Of a stretch of DNA of 64,000 nt, positions 1 through 10,973 are shown one piece after another. The translations under genes were made by a program, and so were the position numbers. Below the pieces are notes generated by a model. That model had not been told where the DNA came from. It saw nothing but the letters and a program-made list of their open reading frames with translations, and did not search any database. The stretch is from Cheiracanthium punctorium. Taxonomy: Eukaryota; Arthropoda; Arachnida; Araneae; Cheiracanthiidae. The stretch covers positions 310,001 through 374,000 of the forward strand of contig JAWZYV010018234.1 of assembly GCA_038373885.1 (NCBI GenBank), read 5' to 3'. Within the stretch, counting starts at the first letter, position 1, and each line of letters begins with the position of its first letter.

Positions 1-300
1 TAAGGGGGGGGAAAGGACCGCTAGGAAGCATTCCCAAGGCGCAAAACGCAAGCGGACTTAACAGACCCCCGAGCCGACACCGACAGCTCAAGGGGAAGGA
101 AAAGAAGTATTACAGCAGGCTTACCTTTCACGAAGAACGCAGCAAGCGGAACGAACTCACAAGAGGCACGCGAAGAGCGGAGACAACACGAAAAAAAAAG
201 AAGAAAAGCACGACCCCGAGGCCACGAAGCGACCACGAAGCACGAAAACAACAAACCGGCGAAGAAATAACAGCCGGGCGAAGAGCGGAGTTGAGCGGTA
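1..300 (-). other. Putative 5' exon and promoter side of a divergent minus-strand gene
   Basis: This block is much richer in G, C and CpG than the AT-rich sequence that follows. Read on the minus strand it ends in a good splice donor: the exon would end at position 125 and the intron would start with GTAAGCC at 124. This fits a non-coding or short-coding first exon of a gene that runs leftwards out of the window from a promoter shared with RTRAF. An open minus-strand frame (254-21) runs through the donor, but its composition looks incidental, so I do not call a protein. It could instead be the edge of a repeat. Confidence 0.35.
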
Positions 301-616
301 CACGACCTACTCCCCCTAGTAATGTTTACATACAGTCAGATCAGACAAAAAATAGCAAAGAGTGTTAGTTGTAGTACTTTTAATGACTTTTTTATATATA
401 TATACGAAAACAACTGTCCAAATCTTATTAAAACAAACTATATTTTTAAAATATTTTATTATGTTGATAATATGTTTCTCTTAAAAGCAGTAATTTGTAC
501 TTTTTTTAAATTGTTGGTTCTAGTAGCATTTTGTTAAGTTGATTGGCAACACCGGTGAATTGTTTTGCATTTACAGACCATATTACGTCAGTTGATATTT
601 GTTCTGCCCTTTTAGA
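301..616 (+). promoter_or_regulatory. RTRAF: RTRAF upstream region with CCAAT and CRE-like motifs
   Basis: An inverted CCAAT box (GATTGGC) lies at 541-547. An octamer-like TTTGCAT lies near 565. A CRE/ATF-type site (TTACGTCA, complement TGACGTAA) lies at 583-590, only 27 bases before the chosen ATG. No TATA box is evident near the start, which fits a short-UTR housekeeping promoter. The transcription start cannot be fixed from sequence alone. Confidence 0.4.
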
Positions 617-961
617 ATGGCTTACAAAAGAAAATTAGAAGCATTAGGTTATAAAAAAATTAATGATTTCAATGTTTTTTCTGATGAAGATTTTCGAACT
701 TTAGTTGTATTTCTTGAAGATCAATCAATCCGGCACTATCCTATTGAAGAGAGAGCTCCCCTTCGCAAAATTACATCCCCGGAATGGGAAGAAGCATTTA
801 ATACATATTTGAATGCAGTTGCCTGTCCTTTTACTGAAAGGGAAGAAGTTGCTGATTGGCTGCTAGGTTTGGCTATTCGTTTAGAATATGGTGATAATGT
901 TGACCATTATAAGAAAATTACAGCTGAGAGTCTCAACTTAAGTAATAGCAACGTACCTCAG
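617..961 (+). CDS. RTRAF: RTRAF exon 1 (RNA transcription, translation and transport factor), residues 1-115
   Basis: This encodes the N-terminal half of the RTRAF/C14orf166 (hCLE, CGI-99) family. In animals the protein is a subunit of the tRNA-splicing ligase complex with RTCB, DDX1 and FAM98, and it also takes part in RNA transport and interacts with RNA polymerase II. The start is the ATG at 617; the in-frame TTG at 599 is not needed, because the family begins with a short basic stretch like MAYKRKL. Family signatures include FLEDQSIRHY at residues 32-41 and the RLL-motif segment LLGLAIRLEYGDN at residues 82-94. The exon ends CAG at 961 and the intron opens GTATGA, phase 0. Identification is by clear resemblance to the human protein along its whole length. 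Confidence 0.95.
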
Positions 962-1564
962 GTATGAAAATAATATTTATAAACGCCTGTATTGTGATAA
1001 TTTATATCGTAAATAGTATCATTTTCTGGCTCACTCGTATGCAGAGTGCTAAATGCACGCACATAACTTATTCATGTTCAGAGCCCGATTATGACCAACA
1101 GGGGCCCCGGGCATTAATGAATTTGGGGACCTCCATCTATGAAATTTGTTTTCTTTTTCGTAAAATTTTTACATATAAAAAAAAATGCTTCAGAACAACA
1201 TTTGAAATTGGGGGCCCTTTCGAACTGGGGGATCTGCGCAAAGTCCCGATTTGCACATGCAATAATAAGGCACTGTTCATGCATGGCTCACTGTGATAAA
1301 TACAGGCTGTCCGAAAACAAGTTTCTCCTATGGGATTTTGCGTACGAGTAAATTTTCGCTTCTTCGCCGATTTGTCGCTGTTACCTAACTGTGTCACTGC
1401 TGCCAACTCTGCCGGAGAAAATGTGCTAAATCAAAGCTAAAAGTATCCAGAAATGGATAACAATGTTTTCAAGTCGAAAAAAAAAAGCCGTGTTTTGGCA
1501 CCTTTTTCTTCGCGTGTATTTCACCTGGTAACCCTATGTTGAAATTTTTATGATTGTAACTCAT

Positions 1565-2475
1565 TGTTGCAGAAACCTCTGCTTGTTTCTGGGATTCGTC
1601 ATTCTAAAGTCCAGTTGGCATAAAAAGTTCTAGTAAAAAGTCCACTGGTCAGGAGGGAACACAACTTTATTGCTTCTAGAACTTCGTCGAACAATCAGCC
1701 GTACAAAATTCACAAACACAATCAAACAGTAATGTGCTTTTAACAGTCCGCTTAGATATGAAGCTCTGACAAATGCTGTATTTCTCACACAAAATAAGAC
1801 ACTTTCACAGGCAAAAATTCAGTGAAAATATTCAAGGGATATTGTACACAATCCCTTAAGACACAGCAATGAAGAAATTACACACAGCATTTTAAAAACA
1901 GCTTCGAAAAACAAGCGAAAATAATGCTTCTATAGCACTATCAATTCACATAGCAAAGCAAGCGTACTCACTCAGAGCTCAATTCACACTGAACTGGGGC
2001 TTCTGAAACACGCTTATATTTATACCCAATGCAGAAGCTACAAGAATCTCCAAGAAAAGTCTATTTCTAGAGGATTCCACATAAAGCAGGAATTTTTATT
2101 ATGTCATAGAAGATAAATGTTAGGTTATTATGTGTTTTTAATGCAGAAAAACCAATTTCCAGGCCCCAATGGGAAAATCATGCCAAATGACCAAAATGTC
2201 GCCAACCATGGCAACTTCTGGCGAAATATCGCCAAATTTGGTGCCAAAAATAAGTCCCCAAAAGTGAAGTTACCGAAGGCCTACAATCAATATTTCTCGA
2301 GATTTCTAGAAACCTCATAGAAAAACAAAGAGGTAACCGAAACCTCCATATGTCCAGTTCTAGTTGACTGATTTTGATGCAACAAAAAGCAAAATTTAAC
2401 TATTTGAAGCGTGGAATACAAATTTTAAACTATTTTAAGCCCCAGAACAGCGGGTTGCCTCGAAAATTCATAACA
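1565..2475 (-). mobile_element. Solo LTR, copy 1 (911 bp)
   Basis: On the minus strand it starts TGTTATGAATTTTCG and ends TTCTGCAACA, matching the LTR at 50419-51304 over its length. It has a TATA-like box near 2013-2028 and a minus-strand AATAAAG signal near 1664-1670. No internal retrotransposon genes adjoin it, so it is a recombined solo LTR. The 4-base flanks (TCAT left, CTAT right) do not match exactly, suggesting age or decay. Confidence 0.75.
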
Positions 2476-2853
2476 CTATTTATAGAAAAATACATGTGAT
2501 GCATATTCTACAGCTTATGAAATATTGTAACAATGGATTAAAGCTGTTGTGAACTAATAGTATTTAAATATATGTAAAATTATGTATCTTTTTCGGGACA
2601 CATTTCTGGGACAATTTTCAATAAAGGGAGTGAGAGATAAAATGACATAGTCATTAATAAGAAACATAAACAGGTAATGCAACTGCCCCATTCATTAGAA
2701 TGAAGTGCTGACAAATTTTTCAAACATCTAGCTGTACAACTTCTGTGATTCAGTGCCTGCAAAATTTAATACCACATAATGCATTTGAAATTTCAGACAT
2801 TTTTTATATATCTGATATTTTTATTAGCCAGGGTGCCGCCCCGCTTTAAAAAA

Positions 2854-3030
2854 GGTACTTGCGTATTATCCCTGCGATCCCCCAAGACAAGCTATTTTTC
2901 ACCAAGATAATGGCAGGCGCATGAAATTATTGATGGTTTGGACCTTGGAATACAATTGGTAACAGTTTGCTAGCACATTTGACGGAAAAATAATTAGGCG
3001 GGAATGACCTCCAGGATAATATGTAAAACC
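2854..3030. mobile_element. MITE family B, copy 1
   Basis: Terminal inverted repeats GGTACTTGCGTATTATCCC on the left and the complement of GGATAATATGTAAAACC on the right. It is about 175 bp and clearly related to 31112-31280 and 37981-38152. No duplication is visible at its flanks, so this is an older copy. Confidence 0.6.
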
Positions 3031-3105
3031 AGGGCGCCACTCTGGTATGCCCTGGCCGCACTGCACCCCTAATCCCTACTCTAAAAAGAAACCCATAAGT
3101 AATTT

Positions 3106-4314
3106 TCTCTCTATTCTAAACAAAAGTAATGGCTGCTTGTTCTGCTGTCTCTACCGAAACCGTGGGGATTTGAGTTTCAAAGAAGGTATCCACGGATTTG
3201 GAAAATTCTGGGAGGCTGACTTTAAAGCTGGGAAGCTGACATAAATTTCAAAATTCCACTTACTTTAGAAGATATTATTTAAAAAATGAAAAAATAAGCA
3301 TAATGGTTGCCAGGCTTGGATATTTTTGCCAACATAAAATTATTCATGCTTTTGCAACAAAGGAATTCCTAGTATGTACAATCATGTGAAATTAACAAAT
3401 GTGAAGTAAAATTACACCAAATTAAGATAGTAAGTGAAATAAATAAGTCAAAGTGTGCTACATAAAGTTCACAATATTCAATAGTAAGTTATCTTACTAT
3501 TACTCTCTTGCTAACTTACTTACTCTCTTACTAACAGGAGTTTAAAATGGCTGATTATTCATTTTTCTAATCCAGAATAACTAATTGTAATTGATTTTAG
3601 CATCAGGTACAATCTGGAAAAATTCTCTCTCCAAGCAGGGTGAATCTAAATACTGTGTTTGTTCCAATATGTTAGTACCCAGCATTTTGAAAATAAAGAA
3701 TAATTCAAATGCAGATCATAATAATGCTGGTTAGGTTCAGCTTGGGTATTTGCCACCTATAGAAATATTTGGCAGTGTCAACTACGTCGTTATAGCAGTT
3801 TTCATTTGATTGGATATTTGCCAGCGTAGCGAGATGATATATTTCTAGGTGCTAAATATGCCAATCTGCAAAGGATTATTATATCAATGTATGGATAGCT
3901 GTTTGCCTGGCAACCTTACATGAGGGATGATTATCAGTTATGAGCATGTGTTAATCAACAAATAATGTAAAGTCGCCATTCGTAGCAAGATATACTAGCT
4001 GTTCCATTGTTTTTATCAAAGAAAACTTATGAAGCACTGTTTTCTTAAATAATTATTAACTATATGTATACGTAAGTCACCAAATTATAAAAAACCACCA
4101 TGGATGGCAAATATGCAAGGTGTTTCCTAGGTTTTACACAATTAAAAATAATGTGAAGTTTAAATTTTATGTTCCAAAGAGCGTAGCTCAATAACATTCT
4201 ATCTGATCTAAAGTTTGGGTTTTGTCTGGAAATTATGCCTCTTTTACAAATTAGCCTTATTAGGGGCCTCATGCAAAATGCGAGCGTAGTGAGTCTAGAG
4301 GCCTTGCCCCCTAT
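3106..4314 (+). mobile_element. Non-autonomous Helitron-like element, copy 1
   Basis: The left end (TCTCTCTATTCTAAA) and the body match a second copy at 37350-38744. The right end has the CGAGCGTAGTGAGTCTAG motif, then a short hairpin, and a final CTAT where copy 2 has CTAG. An internal 5'-side segment with the motif ACCGTGGGGATTTGAGTTTC also occurs in the Helitron at 51660. No Rep/helicase coding sequence is present. Confidence 0.6.
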
Positions 4315-5747
4315 TCTGTATAAATAAAACAAAGTGTAAAATGTTAGGTAATTTGTTTGTGAGTTGTATAGCTCCAATAGCTTCCTTTCTGTGATTTTTC
4401 AGCCACTGTAATAATGAAAGGGAACTTGCATTTTTTGAAGTCTTAAAAAATTCAAAGTGGCCACATGATAGAAAATACTAATTAGCATTATACATAGTAT
4501 TCACTATCGGTCTGACGACGAACCTTGTATGTATTCCCAAAAATAGTGCAAAATGTCGCCAAGTTTTGACGATGCTTGGCGGTTTAAGGGTGTATTATAA
4601 AAAACCTTTCTTTTTAAATTCGCTTACCCTTAGTGCTATTTTTTTTTTTTTTCAAAATTGGCTCAATAAAACCTGTGCCGAATTTCAGCTCCATTGGTTA
4701 AGGTTTTCAATTGCTACTTTGTACTTAGTTTTAAAAAATGGGGGGAAAAGCGACTTATTGAAACATTTCAAAAAAGTATAATTTTATTGAAAATTTCTTG
4801 TCCCTAGCAATGAAGTTTACCTTAATTGATTCAATAATAAGTATGTAAATTTTCAGCTCAATCGATTGATATGTTCAGCTGCCACAATCAGCCTGAAGTT
4901 TGAAAAAAAGTAAATATCGCTGGCACTCTTTAGAGACATTTCATTCCTTTAGTTATTAATATTTTGTGTGTACATCGATTCTAAATAACGTATATCGATA
5001 CTTTTGATATAACATCGATACTTTCTAAATAACGTAAAAAATGTATTTGCAATAGAGGTGGGGAAAACCGTTATTTTCAAAGAACAGTTGTTCACCGTTC
5101 CCGTTCTTTTTTAAAGAACAGTTTTTTCCTGTTCTTTTGAGAACAGGTTCTTTGATTTATGGTAGCTTTATTATGACTATTTTATTCAATTTAAAAATGA
5201 AAATATACGTCTTTTTAACATGTACTATACTTTAGTACAATTGTAAAACCCGCAGTGGTCTGGGCACTAAACTCCGTTGCCATAAGAACACGAAAAGTGA
5301 AGCAGCATCCGGATTGGCCAGTGCTTGGGAGGGTCAACTTCCTCTCGGCTCGACTGCTGTGGGACCGTGTGCCCTAATGGGAGCTGGTGCACGTAAAATC
5401 CGTCGTGGCTTCAATGTCCTCCAAATTGTTAAACGATACCTCTGGGGGTGCCGATTTCAGGGGGTGGGTCCCTCCTCTGGAATTGGTTCAAAATTAGGGG
5501 ACCCCAAGCTGAGTCGGAGTTCCTCCCACTGGGGCTCATTAAAATGGAAGCAGCCCCTTCCGCCCATCGCCTGCCTATTTGAGGGATCTGGCACTGCCCC
5601 GCGGGTTGCCAGAGGGCATTAGCAACAACGACAACAATTGTAAAATGTTTAAAAAAAAAACTTAGCAACCAACATTCTGGCTTTCTTCAATCAAGTATGT
5701 TAACAGTAATTTTTTGTAAAAATATTTTAAAACAATTTAAAACAGCT

Positions 5748-5866
5748 GTCGTCAAAAAAAGGGTCTCTAGATCTGTGGCACGCGATGAACGTTTCGATCG
5801 TCCGCCCTCTCGCTAGTAGTTAAGTCGAGCGATGGCAACGGCCGCCCTTTTTTCAGCATTGGGAAA
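5748..5866 (-). repeat. Repeat E, truncated copy 1
   Basis: The minus strand matches 18180-18297 and the equivalent part of 59519-59867. It shares the sharp end GTCGTCAAAAAAAGGGTCTC and breaks off after CAGCATTGGGAAAT. It lies inside the hAT-like element at 5053-7682. Confidence 0.7.
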
Positions 5867-6051
5867 TGGTTGCGCCTTAAAGGGTAAAAAAGTACATGCT
5901 CCAGCTTAAAAATTAAAGACTCCGTTTAAAAAGCTGTAAGTATCAGGCTCCAGATTAAAAATAATACGCGTGTATAAATATGTCGATTGCTTCGACTACG
6001 ATTTAAGAAAATGAATACGACTTTGGCATATAAAATTACATGGCTTCCGAC

Positions 6052-6433
6052 CAGGGCCATACCTAGAAAATAATTTCGGAGTCGGGGAGCATCGTATATC
6101 GGGATAAAATTTTCAGGATATATCCCCCACACCCAATTTCTGTCTAATTTAGCAAGATTAAATTTTTTTTTTATTACTGCACAAACATTTCGTTCATTTA
6201 TACATCACTGCATTTCATACCCCTCACCATGGGCGCCGGCAGAATATTTCCCAGGGGGGGCAAAGACTACTTCAACGTATAGTTACCATGTTGGAAAGAG
6301 CAAAAAAGCAAAGGATAACACTGCATACAAAAATCCAGGGGAGGGGGCATTGCCCCCCCTTGCCCTATGCTGCCGGCGCCCATGCCCCTCACCATCCCCA
6401 CACAGAAAAAAATTTCTGGCTACGTCCCTGTAT
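6052..6433. mobile_element. Decayed hAT-type MITE carrying a nested MITE
   Basis: The left end CAGGGCCATACCTAG and the right end (complement CAGGGACGTAGCCAG) form imperfect terminal inverted repeats of the CAGGG class. The flanking 8 bases do not match, so this copy is old. The 6228-6384 element sits inside it. Confidence 0.45.
6228..6384. mobile_element. hAT-type MITE with perfect 15-bp TIRs and 8-bp TSD
   Basis: The 15-base terminal inverted repeat CATGGGCGCCGGCAG is perfect. The exact target duplication CCCCTCAC is at 6220-6227 and 6385-6392. The interior has the G-run and C-run arms common to the small hAT elements here. This is a recent insertion compared with its host MITE. Confidence 0.8.
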
Positions 6434-9400
6434 AAATACACCATGTACATATAATGTAATAAGTTCGGGGGAGCGGCGTCCGAACTCATAGGACCCCCCA
6501 GTGGCGTATTAATGCATTTTTGCCGGGGGGGGGGCGGTAAGTTAGAGGATTGACATATACATCCATTTTTTGGAAGAAAAAATAGGATCTTTTACATTAA
6601 TTTCTTTTTTCTCGGGGGGGGGCAGTCACCCCTCCGCCCCCCTTTAATCCACCCTTGCCCCCCCCCCCAAGTACGGCCTTGCTTCTGACTCCAAGTCTAC
6701 AACTTTGACCCTAGCTCAGAACTTAATTAAAGCAAAAGAACAGGGAACAGATTTAATGAAAGAACACCTTTCACCGAAGAACAGTTCTTTTAACCTGTTC
6801 AGCAAGAGAATGCCTTTTACCCCATTCCCGCTCTTAGCTCTCCATTCCAAAAAAGAACTACAGCTCAGGAAAAAAAACGCTGAACTAGGTGCAAAGAACT
6901 AGGTGTTCCCGCTCACTGCTCGGAGAACTCCTTGAGTCGTGATCAAAGAACGTGTTCTTTTTCAGCCAATAGGAGAGGCTGCTCCGGAACAGGTTCTTTT
7001 TCAGCCAATAAGAGATGGCTAAGAGCGTATGAAGCGAAGGCGCGTTTTATATGGAGATAGTGTAATGCTTATATTATTGTTTGACGTTGATAAAATATTT
7101 TTTTTCGATTTGTTTGTGTTTCAGACTATCATTTTCTTTATTATTAAATTTTTTACTTTGATTCAAATTGAGTAGTTTGGCTGGAATAATAAAAATTGAC
7201 GAATTGTAATCTCCTGTGAGTGCATTTCGTATTGAACATATAAGAAAGCTTCTTATTCTTTGCCCGGGTCCTCTTTAAAATTATGGTAGGTTGGGTTAAA
7301 AGTTCTATCCCCCCCCCCCCAGATAATCATCTTCGTTATCATTATTTCTCAAAATAACTAAGATTCCACAATTAGAATTTGATAAAGCTAAAATTGTGAA
7401 CTTCTGTCCCCACCATCAGATACGTAGCCAATGTGGGGGAGGGGGGTCTGCCCCCCCCAGAATTTAAATTTTTCTTAGCAAAAAAATATTAATCGTGCCT
7501 TTCAATGAGAAATTTCACCTTTAAGGCATTTTCCAAAATTTCTCTTTTCAACACGCTTGCCTGCCATAAAATTTTGAAGCGTCGGACCTTAATGAACTGA
7601 GAACATGTTTTTGCCGTGATCACTGAACAGGGTGTTCCCGTTCTTTCTTGAGAACAGGGTGTTCATTCTTTCCTCATCTCTAATTTGCAATAGCCGTTAA
7701 CAAATGCAACTGTAATCGCAAGCCCCTGTATTCTCCCGATCTGACTCCTTGTGACTGCTTTCTGGGGGCACACTTTAGAGCTATGTTTACATCCATCCAA
7801 AGTAGAGCCATACAAAAGAATGATTGTACTTATAAATAATGATTGGTAATTGATTTTGTCTTGCAACTCAACCCATTTCTCTTGGGTGGGGGGGGGGGGG
7901 GGGGGTTGAGGGTTCCAGTCCCGCTTGTCGAATATTTTTCAGCATTAAATGCATACATTTATAATTTTTAACGTTAAAAGTTCTCCTTTCAACATTAAGA
8001 TTACGTCTGTGAACCTCCTCTGTTTAAAAAAAACTCTTGTGTATGCATTTGCCTCCGAATCGAAAGGCACTGTCTACCAGAACTCTCCCAATATGCTAAT
8101 GTCACTTAGAATTACAGGATGTGATGGCTAATTTAATTTTTCTTTTGCCTGTGACATCTCTGTATGCCAAACAATGGACATTTTGAAAAATCTGTGTTGT
8201 GGCTGCTTGAAAAAAATGAATATGCATGGTATTACGAGCTTTATGATGTGCAGTGCCCACTGTTAGCACATATTGTAACTACTTTTTCAAAAATTCTGCC
8301 TTAATATTTTAAAACACATGTAGCATAATAAGCATATCGTTAGCTGCATTCTTCTATTGAACTTTGTTTTTGACATTTTTACTTTCCGAACATGTACCAT
8401 CTAAGGAAAGTATTATAATCATGAAAAAATTCGACTTCGAGATTTTGGTGTATTTACACGTTTTGAGGTCTTCTGAATTCGTTTATGCTATTTTTACGAG
8501 ATGTATGTATGTGTGTGTGTGTGTATGTGAATGAACACTATAGCTCCTAAACGGTACATTCGATTGAGCTCAAATTGGGTATATATGTTATAAACCACCG
8601 TTGCAAGACTGGTATTGATTTTGGTGTGTATAGGACTTATAGTTTTTCTACCGGGCTACGACAAAGATTTCCTTTACATTATGGCCTATGGGGGAAATTC
8701 TTGAAAGTGCACTAGCGTTTAAACGGTACATTCGATTGAGCTCAATTTGAAAAAACTAAGAATTTTTGCTGAATTATTCATCTATTAAAATTTATTTAAA
8801 TGCTTGGTAATGATCTTAATCATAAGTGTTCAGAAAGTTGAGTGGAGTCACTCCAGATTTTTAATTTTAAAATCGAGGTTTTAATTTGTTGATCATGTTC
8901 TGTTTTTTTTTTTTTTTTTTCGATATACCCTAGTGTCCAGCAAATTTTTTAAAATGTCCATCGGTTGGCATCGAGATGTCACAAGCAAAACAGAAATGAA
9001 ATTAATCATCATGTCCTGTAACGTCTGAATTTGAATAGATTCATATGCTGCACTAATCAACAATTCAAGCTCTAGTGTATTAAGACGGTCCAGATAGACA
9101 GTGCATTTAGTCCGGAGACAAATGCATACACATTCTTTAATTAGAAGGGGCTCATAGATGTAATCTGAATGTTAAAACGTAAAATTTTTATGATAAAAAT
9201 TATAAATGTATGGATTTTATGCTGAAAAAAATTCAACAAGTGAGACTGGAACCCTCAACACCCTCTCCCCCACATGCACAATGGAGTAACAGATAGAGAT
9301 GCAAGACAAAAACAGTAGATGATTATTATTTGTAAGTATAATCCTTCTTTTGGATGGCTCTGGTAGACATAGTCTCTTTAAGTGTGCCCTCAAAAAGCAG

Positions 9401-10479
9401 TCACAAGGAGTCAGATAGGGATGATACAGTGGCTTGCAATTACAGTGCCATTTGTTAACGGTTATTGCAAATACATTTCTTATGTTATTTACACTTCATG
9501 TCCACACAAAATATTAATACTAAAGGAATGAAGTGTCTCTAAAGAGCTGTCAGCAAAATTTCCTTCACTTTTTTTCCAACTTTCAGCTCATTGCGACAAC
9601 TGAACATATTAATTAATTGATCTGAAAATTTATGCACTTATTATTGAGTCAATTAACCCATTACAGGCCAAGCATAGAAATTTTATAAAATGGAGTATTA
9701 TTTTGCTTAAATTACCCATTATGACATAGAAAAGTTTCATGCATGAAAAAAAATATTTTTTATATAAGAAATAAAATTATGTGTATATGCACCATTAGCC
9801 ATTTTTTTGGCAAATTTAAGTAAAGTTTTTGTATGACATTTGTTTAATATTGGGTTTATAATTAGTCCTTAATATTGGGATCTTCATTCCTGTTTATTGA
9901 TCGTAACATTAGGCGATGAAAGTGGGTGTTCTCATCAATGAGCTCATTTTGATGAAATGCTCTGAACTAAGAAACTTCTAAAAAGCTTTCAATCAATATA
10001 ATTTAAGGTGGTCATACTTTCAGATACAGATCAGAGGGCCAAAATAGTTAACCAATGTGAAAATAGGCTTCATTTGTTGTATTTAATTTCATGTCCAAAG
10101 AAAGTTTATAGAAAGTTTTTACAGATGCAGTTTCTATCATTTAGATCCAAATTCCCTGACTCTTATTCAAAACTTGCTTTCAAGTCTTCTAATGTATTCC
10201 ACTAATGATGAATGAATGGGTATCTTCTAATCTGTTAATTCATTTTACTAATTTCAGGTACAGATCAAATATAAAGCCTTTTTGATCTTTAGTTTATGTT
10301 CAAAAGATTCTTTACTATAGTTTTCTTTCTTTAAAAAAAAAAAAATATATTTTTTGCATTTATTCACAAAAATAAGAAATTTTTCGCATCTATTTCACAA
10401 AAATGAAACCTCTAGCTATACCTCTAGCCATACCTCTAATTATAACTTAAACCAAAGAAACAGTATGATGTAGAAGTAA

Positions 10480-10746
10480 GGATATTTTGGAAGTGAGGAG
10501 TTTACACTGCAAGCTGTCAACCTTTTCTTTTTCTGATCGCAAATGACACTGACAAAGTTTTTTGTGTCATGATATTGCAAGGAATTCAGGTTAGTATTCA
10601 TACTAAATTTACGAGTAACTAATGAGTAGCTTTACGTCGAGTCGGATAATTTTGCTAGATTCCACATCACTGGAATCAATTTGAATTACACTTTTAAGAA
10701 AAATTTTTGTTCTCTACTGTGCGAAGAACGGGATGCAGGTAATAGT
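10480..10746 (+). mobile_element. Helitron 3'-end fragment
   Basis: It resembles the last ~260 bases of the Helitron at 51660-54263. Shared landmarks are GACACTGACA, the CATCACTGG block and the terminal hairpin GTGCGAAGAACGGGATGCAGG. The final CTAG has decayed to GTAATAG. No matching 5' end is evident nearby. Confidence 0.5.
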
Positions 10747-10973
10747 AGAATAAAAAATATCAAAAATTACAAAAATCATGAAAATTTTGAATGTCTGAGG
10801 TATTTGCAGCACCTTAAGATTATTTTAGATTGAGGCCTAGTTTTGGTTAATTGATATTGGTGTCAAAAGGCAATAAAAAAACTTTTGTGCATTGATAAAA
10901 TCTGAAAATCGTTGAGATTTTTATATTTCCCATATATATTTTTGCCATTAATTTGATGTTTTAATTTTTCTAG

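Larger units (their letters stand above)
5053..7682. mobile_element. hAT-like DNA transposon remnant with 8-bp target duplication
   Basis: The termini are TAGAGGTGGGGAAA on the left and the complement of TAGAGATGAGGAAA on the right. They are flanked by exact copies of ATTTGCAA at 5045-5052 and 7683-7690. The uninterrupted site is seen in the other inverted-repeat arm, which proves the insertion. Near both ends the words GAACA and TGTTC recur many times (5085-5155, 6740-7010, 7600-7665), as expected for subterminal transposase sites. Inside are a fragment of repeat E and nested MITEs. No transposase reading frame survives. Confidence 0.8.
4822..9656. repeat. Large inverted repeat: left arm 4822-5052 plus 7683-8199, right arm 8936-9656
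   Basis: The sequence from 9656 backwards to 8936, reverse-complemented, aligns with 4822-5052 and continues into 7683-8199. Matched landmarks include TTCAATAATAAGT, ATATGTTCAG, CATTCCTTTAGT, AATGTATTTGCAATA, CCGTTAACAAATG, GAGGGTTCCAGTC and TGGACATTTT. The left arm was later interrupted by the hAT-like element at 5053-7682. The spacer (8200-8935) holds a TG microsatellite near 8510 and a repeated segment around CGGTACATTCGATTGAGCTC at 8549 and 8720. No coding capacity is visible. The arms may be one foldback element or two opposed insertions of one family. Confidence 0.75.
962..10973 (+). other. RTRAF: RTRAF intron 1 (10 kb), packed with transposons
   Basis: The intron is phase 0, opens GTATGA and closes TTTTTCTAG at 10973. 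It contains the solo LTR, MITE, Helitron-like copy, inverted repeat and hAT element listed separately. In 962-1564, 2476-2853, 4315-4821, 9657-10480 and 10747-10973 I see only AT-rich sequence and short homopolymers. In 7400-7460 there is a G/C-run hairpin fragment typical of the hAT MITEs here. Confidence 0.9.

Noticed and set aside
21..254. 77-residue minus-strand open frame
   Set aside because: It runs straight through a good minus-strand splice donor and is low-complexity in composition; I treat the region as a likely 5' exon, not as this protein.
1085..1260. Possible small element around CAGGGGCCCCGGG and GGGGGCCC
   Set aside because: The G/C words look like MITE arms, but I could not pair terminal repeats or find a duplication.
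964..1406. Overlapping open frames on both strands just after RTRAF exon 1
   Set aside because: They lie in the intron, overlap each other in three frames and show no recognisable motif.
5314..5668. Open frames on both strands in a GC-rich part of the hAT element
   Set aside because: Both frames are open only because the segment is GC-rich; there is no transposase motif.
9653..9680. TTAACCC...GGCC at the outer edge of the right inverted-repeat arm as a piggyBac end
   Set aside because: It begins with TTAA and resembles 21625-21650, but no second end was found.
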